Counted from the stretch's first letter, positions 34,620-47,103 are shown. The stretch: 64,000 nt of DNA from Mixophyes australis (GCA_036250195.1 JAVHZZ010000004.1:142675729-142739728); one strand, 5' to 3'. Numbers and translations are program-made. Notes: a model not told the origin generated them from the sequence alone.

Positions 34620-34950
34620 CTTCCACTTAGAAAGTAAGCTCTCTAACATACAGGGACATCCATACCCTCTGTTGTCATGTCTGCATTTATTTTGTCTGCC
34701 TTGTATGTCTCTGTTTTATGTATGTACCGTTTTCCCTACTGTACAGTGCAGGCCGTAGCTAGGGCTGTGCGAGAGGGCGCACCTCTGAAGGGGTCGCAGT
34801 TCATGAATATTTTTGGTTCATTTGGTTAAAATTGACGTCTAGGGGGTTGCAGCTTTGCTTCGTGCCCCAGGCACTAAAAATTTAAGTTACGGCTCTGGTA
34901 CAGCGCTGTTGAGCACTGTGGTGCCTTTCAAATCTATGATTATAATAATA
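34620..34950 (+). repeat. L2-like LINE 3' end interrupted by a MITE
   Basis: Has gaaagtaagctctctaacat, ctgtacagtg...cagcgctgttgagc and an (ATA)n tail. The MITE at 34749-34897 sits inside it. Confidence 0.55.
34749..34897. mobile_element. hAT-type MITE within LINE 3' end (149 bp)
   Basis: Termini caggccgtagct and agttacggctctg are inverted. The flanks gtacagtg (34741-34748) and gtacagcg (34898-34905) are an 8-bp duplication with one mismatch. Confidence 0.7.
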
Positions 34951-35440
34951 ATAATTGTGTATGGAGTCATTTATCCATATAGTTCAGAACCAAGAGCTAG
35001 GAAAGAGGGACAAGGTTATGGACCCAAAAGGAGGAGACTCCCCATGTGTGGGATAGTTGGGCACTATCACAATACTGCATTTACTCAATTAAAAAACATG
35101 TTTTATTAACTGTATTATATAAACTTGAGCTGGGAAAACTGTGTATTATAGTACATGGCTTTATAATTAAATGAAAATGATGACAATGAAATATCCAGCA
35201 GCAACCTGTGCCTGCAAATTGAATTGAAATGATAATAGAGGTAGTATCATCTGTAGAGGTTTTACAATGGAAATGATGATTAAGGTTTTGTGAATTCATT
35301 TCTCCATCTAGACACATTATACGTGTTACACAATTGTTAAGTGATACCAAATAAAAGTATCTTGGGTGTTATTTAATCAGGATTTTGAATACTTATTTTT
35401 TCAAATCTATTAAGTAAAATAATTTATGTGTGTTTTTCAG

Positions 35441-35507
35441 ATTCCATTTTCCAGCATATTGTCTTTAAGCCAGGACCAAATTATCTGTCTGCATAATATG
35501 ACAACAG
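35441..35507 (+). CDS. nrg4: nrg4 exon with start codon (5' UTR plus 10 coding bases)
   Basis: The acceptor tttttcag ends at 35440 and the donor is gtacaag at 35508. Only ATG ACA ACA G (35498-35507) is coding; the rest is 5' UTR. The one-base overhang pairs with GT at the start of the next exon to make a glycine codon. This gives MTTGHGVPC, which parallels the very short N-terminus of mammalian NRG4 before the first EGF cysteine. The transcription start and any earlier untranslated exons were not identified. Confidence 0.75.
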
Positions 35508-38500
35508 GTACAAGTATACAGTATATTGATGTAAGAGTATTCTAATGATATCTTGTTAGTCTACTTGAATTTGATGTATGAATTAGGGTATTTTGTTCAG
35601 AGTGATTTGTACAGATGTAAAATGTAAGCCATGTAGCACTTACTGAAGATGGTAGACATAGGTTACTACGTAGAGAGCAGGTAAAACATTGTACATTTCT
35701 GCATGGTGCAGAAGCACAGATGTGTCAGCAGTGGTTGAAGTGGGGGTGTATATGGTGATATGCCATACGGCCCACTTATGCTACTGCTCTGATTGAAAAA
35801 CTATCAAATTATATTAATATACATTTTCTATACACCCTACTTCTAAACTTATATGTAGTTAATTAAGAAATCCATGCCACTTTTGCACCCCCTAAAGTTT
35901 ATCTTAAAAAAACAAACATTTTAACCGGATTATGAGTTCAAAGCACCATGAGATGCATTTGTAGAGCAGATTATTTTATTACCCACCACATACTTTGGAG
36001 AGCTGTACAGTAAGGAACATAAGTGGAACTAGACCACAAGAGGGCAGTGCTCTCTACAACCTAACCTAAAGAACACGTAGAGAATGAACAAGTAATTGTT
36101 TTGTACATTTATATTTTCTGTGCAAACACACAAAGTTTGCTGAGGAGAAGGTATTGCTGAATAGTGAAGAAAGGAGGGTAAAGGAGTAGTCATATATTCT
36201 TGTTATGAAGACAGAGTTGTGCTAATAAGCAGTGCAGTTTAACTACTGAAGTAATGGGTCTAAGACCAAGGTGCTGAGATCGATTCATTGTTGAATGGAA
36301 ATTTGTTCTCATGCAATTATCTACATCAGCAGCCTTGCTTTAGGTTTGAGGTTTGAAACACATTGCACTAGTGTGATGATTTTCTAATCATAAAAGAAAA
36401 GTCTAACATGATGCTCTAGGGAATTTGTTGTAGCACTTCTTACAAAAAATAACATTAGGAATCAAAGAGCTACATGAGAGACCCTTGTATAATACATATC
36501 GGGCCTGAGTCATTAAGGCAAAAAATGGGTAAATGTTCTCTGGGACAAACCATGTTACAATGCAAGGGGTGCAAAGTAGTTTATTATTTTGCGCATAAGT
36601 TAAATAATGGCTGTTTTTTCATCTAGCACACAAATACTTAATAGCTTTATTACTACACTGAAATGTAAAGTTGATCTAGGACATGCCCTATCCCAACTAT
36701 AAATCTGTCCCCTCATTTTAAATTTACCTCCCCCTCTAATGTAACATGGTTTTGCCCAGGTGCAAATGTTACTCCTTTTTTATGCTTTGCTCTCCTTAAT
36801 GACTCAGGCCCATCATGTTCTGAATTTTACTAATGTTAAAAGCACAAAGTAAAATCAATGTAAAATACACCAGTTTGTAGTATAGGTATGAGCTCTAAGT
36901 TGCAATAGTTCCAGTCACTATGTATCAAATGATGGCATAAATAACACAAATTGTATGTTTGAAAGTTTAATTATTTTGAAAACGTCCCAAACAAAGGCAA
37001 GGTAAGTGTTTGGATTACAAACGCTCATTTCATATATTTTTAACAGAATGATTCATTAATACACTGTCACATGTTGTAGGTGCTAAACTACATCTGTCCG
37101 GAAATGTGTTATGGGCTAAAGGGTAACCTAGTTAGATCAGTAACAGTAATCAGTAATATTTGTAAAATGATAAACAGGAGCGGATAAGATGGACACGCTC
37201 AACTGCTGAAGTGGAACTCATTTAAAACATGAAAGCACTTGTTTTAAAACTCAACTTATAAAGTATTTATTGATGCAAGCTTGATAAATGAGTGTTTTCA
37301 ACTGACTTACATGATTTCCCCATCTCTGGCTGTGAACTTTAATGATGATATATCTGAAAGTGGGTGGTATTCCCTTTATATTGAGAAAGAAAATAATATA
37401 ATCATGGAAATGCTGTGACTAAAAGGCTGTGGGGTGGAATTTCATAGAAATAGGTCAGAACACAGCAGCAAGCAGTCAGCAACTTCTAATTTGTTTTCTG
37501 ATTAACCAGAGCTGTTCTGACGCATAAAGCAAACCACAATAATACAGTATGCAAAGTATTAACATTTCTATTTGGCTTAGTTGCTTATGAGCACAGAACT
37601 GTAGAATTGCTATAAAGCATTGCACACTCCAGAAGTTAACAATGCAGGTAAAATTCATGAGGAAACCGAAGATGTAACTATACCTGAGCTCAACCACTAT
37701 CTGTGTTGCAAAAGCTGCAAGATTAACAATGTAACAATACAATCATGTTCTAGAAAGGACAAGCGAGAATTTATATGAAGGTTGGAATGTTTCTGATTGG
37801 ATAATAAGACAAATGAATAATTCCATTTAGATTAGTTTAACAATTGGACTCATAACCCTATTACTCCCCATTACTTTTGTCCACTTGCTGTAATTACTGC
37901 TTTAACTCAGAAGTACTCATGTTTTGGTGGTTCTACAACCATATTGGTTGACTACATTCTGTACAGAGAAACAATGAGCACATGATTTTCTTGTTCCATT
38001 GTAGGTAAAATTGATACTAATATGATGGTGAAAGTTTGCATGCTTAGATTAATGATAATGTGATTTACACTAGATCCACCTATTTTCCAGGTCATGGAGT
38101 ACCCTGCGCAGAGAAAGAGCAGAAAGGTTTCTGTATGAATGGAGGCATATGTTATATCATAGGTCCCAATCAACTCTGCAGGTCAGTGAACATGTAATGT
38201 TCTGCATCCATTATCTGTGATCAGTTTTAACTTCTCAGTTTAAAAGAATGCTAGTGACACACAACAGCCCACAGCATTCATCTAACCAATGGTCTGTTAT
38301 TCTGCCTACATATTTTTACCTGGATGCAGATAAATAAGTGTTGTTAATAACATTTGTAGCTCCGAAAGCCAGTTATGAGGTCATGCACTGGGTAGGGGAG
38401 CAACATGCTAGTTGGGATAAAACCGCTAGATGAAATTGAGGTATTAACATACCTACAATTAGCGCACAGGGTGGAGCTACACTATGAGGCCAAGCAGTTG

Positions 38501-39423
38501 TGCTTGTTAGGCTATAAAGATGAGCTTTTTCATGCCTAGTACCGCTCTATACAATGCTCTGACTCCATATCCACCACTGTGTTATCTTGTGCAAAACTTT
38601 GTTTAGTAATGTGTGAAAGCAGTTAGGATTTGAGGACATTCCCTTCTCTATTCTAGCTCTATCTACACCAACGGAGAGAGGGAAACTAAGGAATGCTGTG
38701 ATATGGACTAAGAGAATAACACCAACGATTATATTTGTCAATATAGGGAAATAATAAGACTTTGTTTTGTTATGGGAAGTGGGACTATATGAAATGGCAG
38801 ATGGTATGATATACTGCATGGTGGAAAATGTCCAGCAATAATAATATTATAGGATGGGTGAGAAAATAGATGAAATGTCAATAATACGTGTAAATGAGAA
38901 AGACTATAAGGGGGAATTCAGTTAGCTGCCAGCTGTCTCGCAGACATTCCAGAGATACTTTGTGACGGAGATTTTAACAGAAATCTCCGCTCACTTTAGA
39001 CCCATAGAGGTGCAAGGAAAACTGAGCTGAGGTTTTTACCATAGTAATGGTAAAAGTGTGCAGCCACGATATTCTGAGGAATATCGCGACTAATTGAATC
39101 CACCCCCCAAAATAAATTTCCGAACATGCAAAAATGTGGTTGCACAATGCCTATTTAAATGGGCACCTATTAGTCTGCTGCCCGCGTATATGGGTGCACA
39201 GCTATATTGTGCATTTGGGAACTACCACCACAAAATGGTGATGTGTCTACTTTTGACTTAATACGGGACCCAAAAAAAGCGCATGGTTGGAAGTCTACCT
39301 ACTGCAGTTTTAGGGCCACTTATTTCATTAATTTAAACTTTTTGATTATTCCTAAAATACTGCTCTATTTTGCCATATTCATGTAATTAATTAATTATGA
39401 GATAGAATCGTCTTCTTGACTCT

Positions 39424-39467
<44 letters not shown>

Positions 39468-40257
39468 AATCTATAAATAAATGTCTAGTGGCGTGTGTTA
39501 GTCTGTCTGTGTGTGGAAAAAAAAACAACCAAGCTGCAGCGCCACCTGCTGGGCAGAGTTATACACTGACCTATATATTTCTTGAAGGAGAAGTGACAGT
39601 TGGGAGTGGTTGGTGGTTGCCGGGGGTGACAGTGGGGAGTTTTTAACACCTTAAGTAGCTTGATTTGACTAGAATGCATGAGTATCATGCACGGGTTAAC
39701 TGACCTACTAAATTCTTAATGTGTGTGGAAAAAAAACCTCAAAAAGGGCTGAAATTTGGTATACTGGCATTATTGACGAGTTGAGGGGTCAAACTCATTT
39801 TCGTGAGGTAATTTTACCTCATGAACACACATGTGTACAGTGGCGGATCCAGAGGGGTGCGATGGGGGCAATCGCCCCCCCCCCCTCCTAGCAGGGGTTT
39901 GCTGCCGACGGCCGCACAGTATGTGCAGGTCCGTTTGGCAGTGACAGTGTGCTGCCCGGCTGCTCTGATTGTGTTTTAAACACACTGTCCCTGCCGAGCA
40001 GACCTGCACATACTGTGCAGCCCCCGGCAGCCTCAGAAGTCGGAAAGGGGGCGGGGCCTAAATCGCCCCACCCTAACATCCCCCCGGGGAACAAACATTT
40101 TCTAGATCCGCCCCTGCATGTGTAGCGGCGTGTGTTAGTGTGTGTGTGTCTGTGGAAAAAAATATTTTCTCAGAAAGGGCTCATCCGAATGACCTGAAAT
40201 TTGGTATACTGATATTATTTTACAAAAAAATGCATGAGTATCATGCACGGGTTAACT

Positions 40258-40319
<62 letters not shown>

Positions 40320-43212
40320 CAGTTTTTCAATGTTGTTGTTACACAGGTGTGCCTGATTAGTACATTAATCGTCTTGATGATAGTATAGGATGTCTCCCAA
40401 TAACTAGCACCTATGAGCACCCGTAAAAAGTTCTTTAATGGGGAGGAAAAGGACCACCCACCAGAACACTCCAATGAATGCACCCGCTCTACCCCATGAA
40501 TTTCTTTTAGATATTGTTTGCCTCATTTTTGCATGTACATACAAGGCGCATTCATGTGAAAATGCTGCCTTTAGCTAGGAATGGCCTGATCTGTCCTGCT
40601 CTTCTCATCACAATATGTAAAATATGTAGCCCCCATAGATATCTGTATGTTAATGGGCACAACATTCATTCAATTCCCATAAATGTGGGTGCAATTACTC
40701 ACCAATAGACACATGACAATTTTTGCACGTTTGCAAGTTAGCCTCAGATTATATAGAAAGAACAATGATATATATATATATACATACACATACACACACA
40801 TATGCATATATGTAAGTTATGCAGGATGGTAATTTATGTAGAGCCAGACATACGTGCAATTGCACCTATTTCTAGGCTTCCACTCATACACAGACACAGA
40901 GCAAGGTCCTGGTCCATTTGAATTTTTTTTCTTAAATTTAAACATTTTTTTCTCCTAATATATTGCCAGTCTCATAATGCTCTTATAAGTAACAGACCAT
41001 TGGGGTTGCTTTTATTTAAAGTGACAAAAATGTACATTTCCTGTTTTGTTTTTTTTAAATACATTGGTTTTGTTAATATATGGAGCAAGGGAATTAGCTG
41101 CAATTGATTGAAAATGACAGATTTTGCCACCTTAAGTCAAGTTCTTACTATGATCTGTAAAATATAGAACAAATTGAAATATCCACAAGTTTCACTCTTA
41201 TAACACAATTTAACCATCTAGTCCCATAAAACAAATTTTGTTTCTGTGGACTAGGCTAAAAATGAGCTTCATTCTTAATTTAAACATCTCTTAAAACTGG
41301 TTGTACAGTCCACAACAACAATTTTGTGGGGGGTTTTTTTGTTTGTTTTTATTAAACATTCAAGTTTGCTTTTGAGACTTAAAAGTCAGTTTTTTCTATT
41401 TCTAATGTTGGGTTGCTGATGAGCAAAGGAAGATAAGAGTGTTGTTCTTTTAAAGTTGACCTACAGTAGTCTTAAAACATGTTCTGATTACTGGCCATGA
41501 AGTACTGGGGAAGAGGAAAAGCAGACAGTGACATGATGTTAGGGACAGATGGATGAACAAAACTAAACACAGAAAATTCTCAGCATTAAATGATTTCTCC
41601 TCAATGGACCAGCACAAACATTTGCTAAATATTAAGTGGCTCAGAATTATAATTTTTAACAATATATTTTGGTTTATAGGTTTAATTTGCAATTTTAAAG
41701 TACAATTTAAAAAAACATTTTTGTACTACTTCTATAGCATATCGCCAATACATGAAGAGGAATGCTTGTGAAATAAGACGATTGTGAAATAAGACGATTT
41801 TCCAGAAATTCTTGCTGATGTACTGAAGATTTTCTTTTGCCTTGGCAAATGCTAGTGCTTTTATTGCTTGTTGGTTCCATGTTTTTCCCTGAATCTAGTG
41901 GATTTCTAGTTATAGTAATCATCATTTGCATGGTTTGTTTTACAGGTGTGTTAACAACTACACAGGTGAACGTTGTGAAGGTATCCTTTTAGCTAGAGTG
42001 GAATCCGAACCAAAAAGTGATTATTTTATTCATTTCCTGATTTTAGCAATTTTCCTGGGCCTGCTATTTTTAGGGTTCATCTACTTTTGTTGCAGGTAAG
42101 CAAATGCACTAAAAAAAAATGTGTTTTAAAACTAAATAAATATTTGAGCTCTGTTTATTAAAATGCTGTTAACATGCTATTTGTTAGACATAATTTCCAA
42201 TGTTCAAATCACTGTGCATATCAAAATAATGCCTACATCCTCTTTAAATAAGGATGTGCTCTCTTGATGTCCCTAAATGTTTGAAAATATAAATGAGATA
42301 TACAATTCTGTATCTAATTTCACAATTTGGATATTCATGAAATATTTCATCTGTATGCTTTACATTGCAACTCTCCCTATATACTTATATATAATTTATA
42401 CCTGAATATAGGGTCCCATCCTAGCACAGTCCCCTTTTTCCACTATTTTTTTTAAATATTTTATTGAAGATATTCACTTATTTACACAATATAACATTCA
42501 AAATACAGTTGTCATATGAATTTACTAAAGGGCTCACCATAATTTTTTATTCACAATGATTATGCTCCCATAATTCAGACTCCTGAAATCCCCAAATTAA
42601 CAGAACAAAGCTTAACAAGCTCCTACATCAGTTTTACTTTGTTGACACCAAATAGGAAGCATAGGATTGTTTTTATGGCCTGAGTAAAATCCATGTGTGT
42701 TGTGTTTTTTATTTCAAAATTATGGGATCCCTATCTATATATTATGCTAGCTGTTTTGTTTGTTTTGTTGAAATGCTTACTTTCTTATTTTATCTTTTAT
42801 AAAACATACACATTTTACTGTTTTTAAAGACTGCTCACTTATACTCACTTGTCAATAAAACTGATTATGTGGGTAATGCTTGGTTTGTGTAAAAGTTGCC
42901 TGATTAGGGTCTGTTTTAGCCATGTGTGACATTAATCATACGGACGGACTTCATTCAAGTTTTCCTTAGTGAGTGTTATCATAGGGATCAGTAATGCCTC
43001 TTACAATTTGTGTTCAGGCTGCAGTGGTCACTGCACAACATTTTGCCATTTGAATAACAGAACCCTGTTTTCTGTTCCCACTGAGTTTTGTTTTTTTAAA
43101 TTAATTTTGTCTCTAGTTAGGGAAACTTTATTTCTAACATGTCCATGTGATGTCTCTTTTTTTTAAACCCTCCAGAAGAAAATTTAAGATTCGTAGTGAA
43201 GACGAGCCATAA
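35441..43212 (+). CDS. nrg4: nrg4, neuregulin-4 precursor (spliced gene, four coding exons)
   Basis: Coding segments at 35498-35507, 38091-38181, 41946-42095 and 43176-43212 join in one frame to give 95 residues. Residues 9-44 form an EGF domain with cysteines at 9, 18, 24, 33, 35 and 44 and the motifs FCMNGG, CRCVNNYTGERCE and an N-glycosylation site at Asn38. Residues about 61-83 are a hydrophobic transmembrane helix, followed by the basic stretch CCRRKFK. There is no signal peptide, which is normal for NRG4. The EGF pattern, the short N-terminus before the first cysteine and the CRCV-NYTG-RCE core match NRG4 better than NRG1-3, epigen or epiregulin. Known role: shed or membrane-bound ligand of the ErbB4 receptor. 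Donors are gtacaa, gtcagt and gtaagc, acceptors end in cag, and phases are 1, 2, 2. The cytoplasmic tail (about 12 residues) is shorter than in mammals, so the last exon is the least certain part. fbxo22 lies downstream on the opposite strand. Confidence 0.9.
36501..36811. mobile_element. MITE, GGGCCTGA-TCATTAAG family, in nrg4 intron 1
   Basis: Termini gggcctgagtcattaagg and ccttaatgactcaggccc are a perfect inverted repeat with a 3-bp duplication, ATC, on both sides. It is of the same family as 7682-8014. Confidence 0.8.
38091..38181 (+). CDS. nrg4: nrg4 exon, first half of the EGF domain
   Basis: The acceptor tattttccag ends at 38090 and the donor is gtcagtg at 38182. It encodes the four first EGF cysteines, with CAEKEQKGFC, MNGGICY and QLCR. 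It ends in phase 2 between the fourth and fifth cysteines, which is the intron position shared across EGF-family ligands. The CAEKE...FC.NGG spacing is neuregulin-like. Confidence 0.9.
38910..39107. mobile_element. MITE in nrg4 intron 2
   Basis: Ends gggggaattcagttag and ctaattgaatccaccccc are an imperfect inverted repeat, with inner pairs such as ggagattt / aaatctcc. Confidence 0.6.
39423..39470. repeat. (TA)n microsatellite
   Basis: About 20 TA dinucleotides directly before a Helitron-like element in nrg4 intron 2. Confidence 0.9.
39470..39702 (+). mobile_element. Helitron-like element, same family as 8829-9225
   Basis: Starts TCTATAAATAAATGTCTAGTGG and ends with the same hairpin, GCATGAGTATCATGC, then ACGGGTTAACTGA. 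It shares gctgcagcgccacctgctgg and gggagtggttggtggttgcc with the inverted copy at 8829. No inverted termini are present. Confidence 0.4.
39838..40116. mobile_element. hAT MITE (CAGTGGCGGATCCAG) in nrg4 intron 2
   Basis: Termini CAGTGGCGGATCCAG and CTAGATCCGCCCCTG are inverted and an exact 8-bp duplication, catgtgta, flanks them (39830-39837, 40117-40124). The inside has a palindrome with cagtatgtgcaggtc / gacctgcacatactg. Confidence 0.88.
40117..40258 (+). mobile_element. Helitron-like 3' end fragment
   Basis: Third occurrence of gcatgagtatcatgcacgggttaactt, followed by (TA)n. The preceding gtgtgtgtctgtggaaaaaa and cctgaaatttggtatactg are shared with 39720-39770. Confidence 0.4.
40259..40316. 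repeat. (TA)n microsatellite
   Basis: A run of about 28 TA units after the Helitron-like end. Confidence 0.92.
41946..42095 (+). CDS. nrg4: nrg4 exon, end of EGF domain and transmembrane helix
   Basis: The acceptor ttttacag ends at 41945 and the donor is gtaagc at 42096. The 150 bases encode CVNNYTGERCE, a juxtamembrane stalk rich in charged residues (ARVESEPKSD), and a helix of about 22 hydrophobic residues ending FCC. No stop codon interrupts the frame, which continues correctly from the previous exon. The stalk is where mammalian EGF ligands are usually cut by metalloproteases; no specific cleavage site can be assigned from sequence. Confidence 0.92.
43176..43212 (+). CDS. nrg4: nrg4 last coding exon (short cytoplasmic tail)
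   Basis: A pyrimidine tract and ccag acceptor end at 43175. The reading frame continues RRKFKIRSEDEP and stops with TAA at 43210-43212. A further donor-like CGGAG|gtacat at 43255-43260 lies after the stop. The basic residues directly after the helix fit a stop-transfer signal. Mammalian NRG4 carries a longer tail, so an alternative last exon is possible. Confidence 0.6.
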
Positions 43213-43760
43213 AAATGATACAGATGACATCCCACTGCCTTTCCAAATAACCGGAGGTACATTCTATCTTGGTGTATTCTGTATGTTTGGCAAATCTGAG
43301 CTATTTTTGAAAACACACAAAACATCTCATACAGTATTACAATATATTCTTTTACGTAGGTGTAAGACGACATTTGCAACTTTACTGAAGATCGGACCGT
43401 TGAACTGCATTTAATTAGAAGTGCTACGATGATTTGCATTTTATCAAGTGTTCTTGCTGCTCCTGGGGACTTAGGATTCAATGTCTCATATGGACTCTGT
43501 TCTTATGCACTTTGGGAAACAGTCCTGAAACATTTGCTGCACAATCTGAATCTCATTACATGAATGTAATACTGCTTTATCTATCAACACCTTTCTGTAC
43601 AATAGATGCAGGACTAAATATGCTATGGTTTCCAAGCCACAAGATCTAGATGTCAATCTAGATGAGACAAGGAAGATGAGGGAATGTCAGCTTCTATGTA
43701 CAGCATGACATCTACAAAGGAAACGATGGCGCCGACTAATAAAAACACAGCCACCCAGAT
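43213..43760 (+). other. nrg4: probable nrg4 3' UTR with AATAAA signal
   Basis: There is no further coding sequence after the nrg4 stop. An AATAAA hexamer is at 43738-43743, about 525 bases after the stop and about 130 bases before a Tc1/mariner relic. This makes it a reasonable polyadenylation signal. The short reading frames here resemble nothing known. Confidence 0.4.
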
Positions 43761-43874
43761 CTCTAGGGAATACATTTAGATTATAAAGTACTAGCAAGAC
43801 ATAGTAAACCATCAGTTGTCAAGAAGATGCACCAGAAATGACTGTGGAATCACTGGGTCCAGTGAATAGGAAGT

Positions 43875-45372
43875 ACAGCGGCTATAAAAAAAATAATATT
43901 TACCCCTTTTGGCATTTTTCACATTTTATGTTTTTACCTCATGGAATCAAAATGGATTTATATGGAAGGTGCTACCACTGATCATCACAAAATAATCTGC
44001 AATGACAAATGACAGCAAAGCTGTAAAAATGCCTTCCTAATTTACTACAAATAAAAGAAACTAAATAATAACAGACAAGCAGTTATCTCCATGGCTAAGA
44101 TACACCTAAATAAATTCTACTATCATTTGTCTTCAGAATTCACATTGTTAATAGCAGTTGCATTTTAACAATTAAATTGTTTCAACTGATTTAAAAATAA
44201 TTATGCCAGTCTGTTAGAGGTCCTACTGTTGGTTTCCAAGAAAGAGCTTCATCGTGAAGATCAAAGAACATGCAAAGCAAAACTAAGACAAGGCTATTGA
44301 AAAGCACCAAGCAGAAGAAGGATACAAGATTTTAACACTTTTAATATCGTTCCTAGGACTGTCAAGTCCATCATAAACAAATGAAGAAAATATGGCACAA
44401 CTGTGAATTTATTCAAATAAAATATTATGAAATAAATATCATATGACATTGATGTTGATAGAATAAATGTTTCGCTAGGTCAGAGGGCTTACCCAGTGCA
44501 GTACATTCTTGTTTACAACTGAATTTGTCTAGAGTAGACCATCCTCAAAATATAAGCATATATGCAAGAAAGGTGCTTGTAAGGGAGGTCAGGTAGCGGT
44601 CTGTGGCAATTCTGACAGAGTCACAATATTCCATGGCAAAGATAGAAGAAATGGTCTACGAGACAGCAATAGCCCTGGCACATCACACAACTGCACTTTA
44701 TTGGAGGGTGGCACACACATCACCACAGTAAATATGAAATCTTACCTAGAATTTGCCAGGAAGTATGGGGAAGACCCACATACCAAGTGGAGGAAGCTTG
44801 TTTTGGTCTGAAGAAGCCAAGAGTGAAATTCTAGCCTCAATGCAAGGTATTATGTACGATGCAAGCCTACAAGTCTAACACTACACATCGACCCCAGAAC
44901 ATTCACATACCTACAAGCATGATGATGGAAGCATAATGCTATGGGGATGTTGCTCTACTTCTGAGACTAATCAAGATAGAGAGCAAAAGGAATTAAGCAA
45001 GATCTAAACAAATCATGGAGGAAAACCTGCAGGAATCTGCAGGAGACCTAGAATTCAAGAGGAAAATTCATATTCCAGCAGGACAATGACCAAAAGAAGT
45101 AGGGGTGAGAAGAGAAATGTCTAGATGTGCAACGCTAGTAGAGACTTACCCAAATAGTAATTGCAGCTAAAAGCGCTTCTACCAAATATTAAAACAAAGT
45201 GGTCATAATTATGTAATCAATTGTCTGTTTTTTATTTGTAATAACTAAAGTAATTTTAAAAACACCAACCTTTTTATTTATTTACCAGTACTGTTTATGT
45301 TCATAAGAATTCCCAAATAAATCTGTTTTGATTCTATGATGTAAGACAATAAAATGGGCATAAATATTTCAT
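43875..45372 (+). mobile_element. Decayed Tc1/mariner element downstream of nrg4
   Basis: Ends aatatttacccc...gaatcaaaatggattta and, inverted, aaatctgttttgattctatg...gcataaatatttc form diverged terminal repeats. Between them + strand pieces of a transposase are readable: YLEFARKYGEDPHTKW, then W-HNAMGM and IFQQDND, with many stops and frameshifts. The part after the QQDND motif, including most of the catalytic end, is deleted. Confidence 0.7.
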
Positions 45373-45966
45373 TTTATTTGTTACATTAGTATATACAATT
45401 GAACTATATATCTCATAGTCTTCGCGAGGAGGGTCAATAAGCCAGGTTTAAAAACTCTCTGGTATGTTAGCAAAGCTTAGGTGTTTCTACTGAAATAGAG
45501 CATGAAGTTTAGCTTTATAAAGAAACATTCAGTTTAATTGTAATAAAAAATATTCTGCACTACAGATGATACATTGTATGTACTGGAAATGTGTACAAAT
45601 ACTGGGTATGTAACTTTAGTTTGACCTATACAAGTAAATATGTGCTAGGAAAGGAACATTCTCAAAACCTTTCTATTTTCTAACCATTTGAAGCAAAAAG
45701 GCGCTCAGATGCTTAGAATACAGTGTTTTAACTTTTTTCTACTAAATATATTTATAATTTTAAAAACTTAAATTCCATAAAAGGAGATATCTAGAAATAT
45801 AAAACCCATAGTCGCAGCTGTGACCGATTTTGATACAGAAAGAGAATTTATTACACGTGAGCCGCCAAGGAAGGGTCTGAAGACTGAAAGAGGCCATTTA
45901 CAATGCACATAATAGCTGCTTCACAGAAATGCACATTGATATGTTTGCCAGGGCACATAGCTGAAT

Positions 45967-46251
45967 CAGGGCCATCTTAACAACATTATGGGCCCCCGGG
46001 CAAAGCAGTGCATCTGGGCCCCTAGATATAGATATAAATATAGATATATAGATGTATACAGATTCAGATATTGATATATAGAGAGATAGATAGATAGATG
46101 TACTTGCTCAGTGACCCTTGTAGGTTTTTTTTGCAGGTTTTTTTCTTTTGCAGGATTATTTATTCTCATTAAGAGTCGTGCCTATGGGGCCCCCTTGCCC
46201 GTGGGGCCCCCGGGCAGCTGCCCAAAGTGCCCAATGGAAAAGATGGCCCTG
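45967..46251. mobile_element. hAT MITE (CAGGGCCATCTT family), intact copy (285 bp)
   Basis: Termini CAGGGCCATCTTAAC and AAGATGGCCCTG with an exact 8-bp duplication, agctgaat (45959-45966, 46252-46259). It contains (TAGA)n and repeated gggcccccgggc. It is the same family as 15546-16520 in reverse orientation but without the LTR. Confidence 0.9.
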
Positions 46252-46493
46252 AGCTGAATGGTGTAGGATGAGCACATTTACAGTGGATCAGCAGTATGAA
46301 AGGCATAAGGGGGGTGAAGGTATTACCAGCTATGGATGGGGTAAACTCACATATGCATCCAGATTTGTGGAGCAGTGAAGGAAGGAGATTTCAGTTTAAG
46401 GAGCAAGATTGCTTAAATAAAGTGGTAGGGAGGCTGTATTTGTAATCTACAAAGACTCAAATTTTGCACAAGCTCAGAGCTGGAGGTGATCTG

Positions 46494-46659
46494 GGGGTAA
46501 ATGTATCATAGTGCGGGTTGTACAAGTCGCCTGAAATCGGCGAGATGACGGCTTAAATTTAAAGCAGCGCTGCCTTGTAAAGGCGCCGCTTTAAATTTAA
46601 GCTGTAATCTCGCCGATTTCCGGCGACTTGTACAACCCGCACCATGATACATTTACCCC
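46494..46659. mobile_element. Palindromic MITE, GGGGTAAATGTATCA family
   Basis: Inverted arms ggggtaaatgtatca and tgatacatttacccc extend to gtgcgggttgtacaagtcgc / gcgacttgtacaacccgcac. A 3-bp duplication, CTG, flanks it. It can fold into one long hairpin. Confidence 0.85.
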
Positions 46660-46681
46660 CTGGACTAGTCCTGTACGTTTA

Positions 46682-47103
46682 GGGCTTCATTTAGAGTGGG
46701 ACGCAAAGTCCGTTTTAGGTGCATCAACCAAAAAACCACTATCACGCATGTGCAGCAAGCACCATATCTGCCTGCATCTTGGACACAATTAACACTTGCG
46801 ACAGCTTGCGGCTTACTACGAGGGAAAGAGCGTAATGCAGAAGTGTGAAGGTGTGACCCGTAAGTAAGTCCTAGGTGCAGTAAGGCGCAGATGCAACAAA
46901 CGTCAAAAAAGGGCTAAAACTGCGGAAGGAGTTAGGTGGCGCAAGTAGTTAGCTAGCTGCACAAAATGCTCGCAGCTCGGTAGGGTATTATGAGTGTGAT
47001 GCAACTTGAGTTGCATGCTACTCGTAATAGCCTACCAAGCTGCGGCACACTACCACTTCTCCACGTCTTAGACGCACATTGTGTCCGACTCTAAATGAAG
47101 TCC
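46682..47103. mobile_element. Harbinger-like MITE (422 bp)
   Basis: Termini gggcttcatttagagt and actctaaatgaagtcc with a TTA duplication (46679-46681, 47104-47106). TTA fits the TWA preference of PIF/Harbinger transposases. Confidence 0.8.

Noticed and set aside
46494..46659. MicroRNA precursor-like hairpin
   Set aside because: The hairpin is explained by MITE terminal repeats with a target duplication. Without expression evidence it is not called a miRNA.
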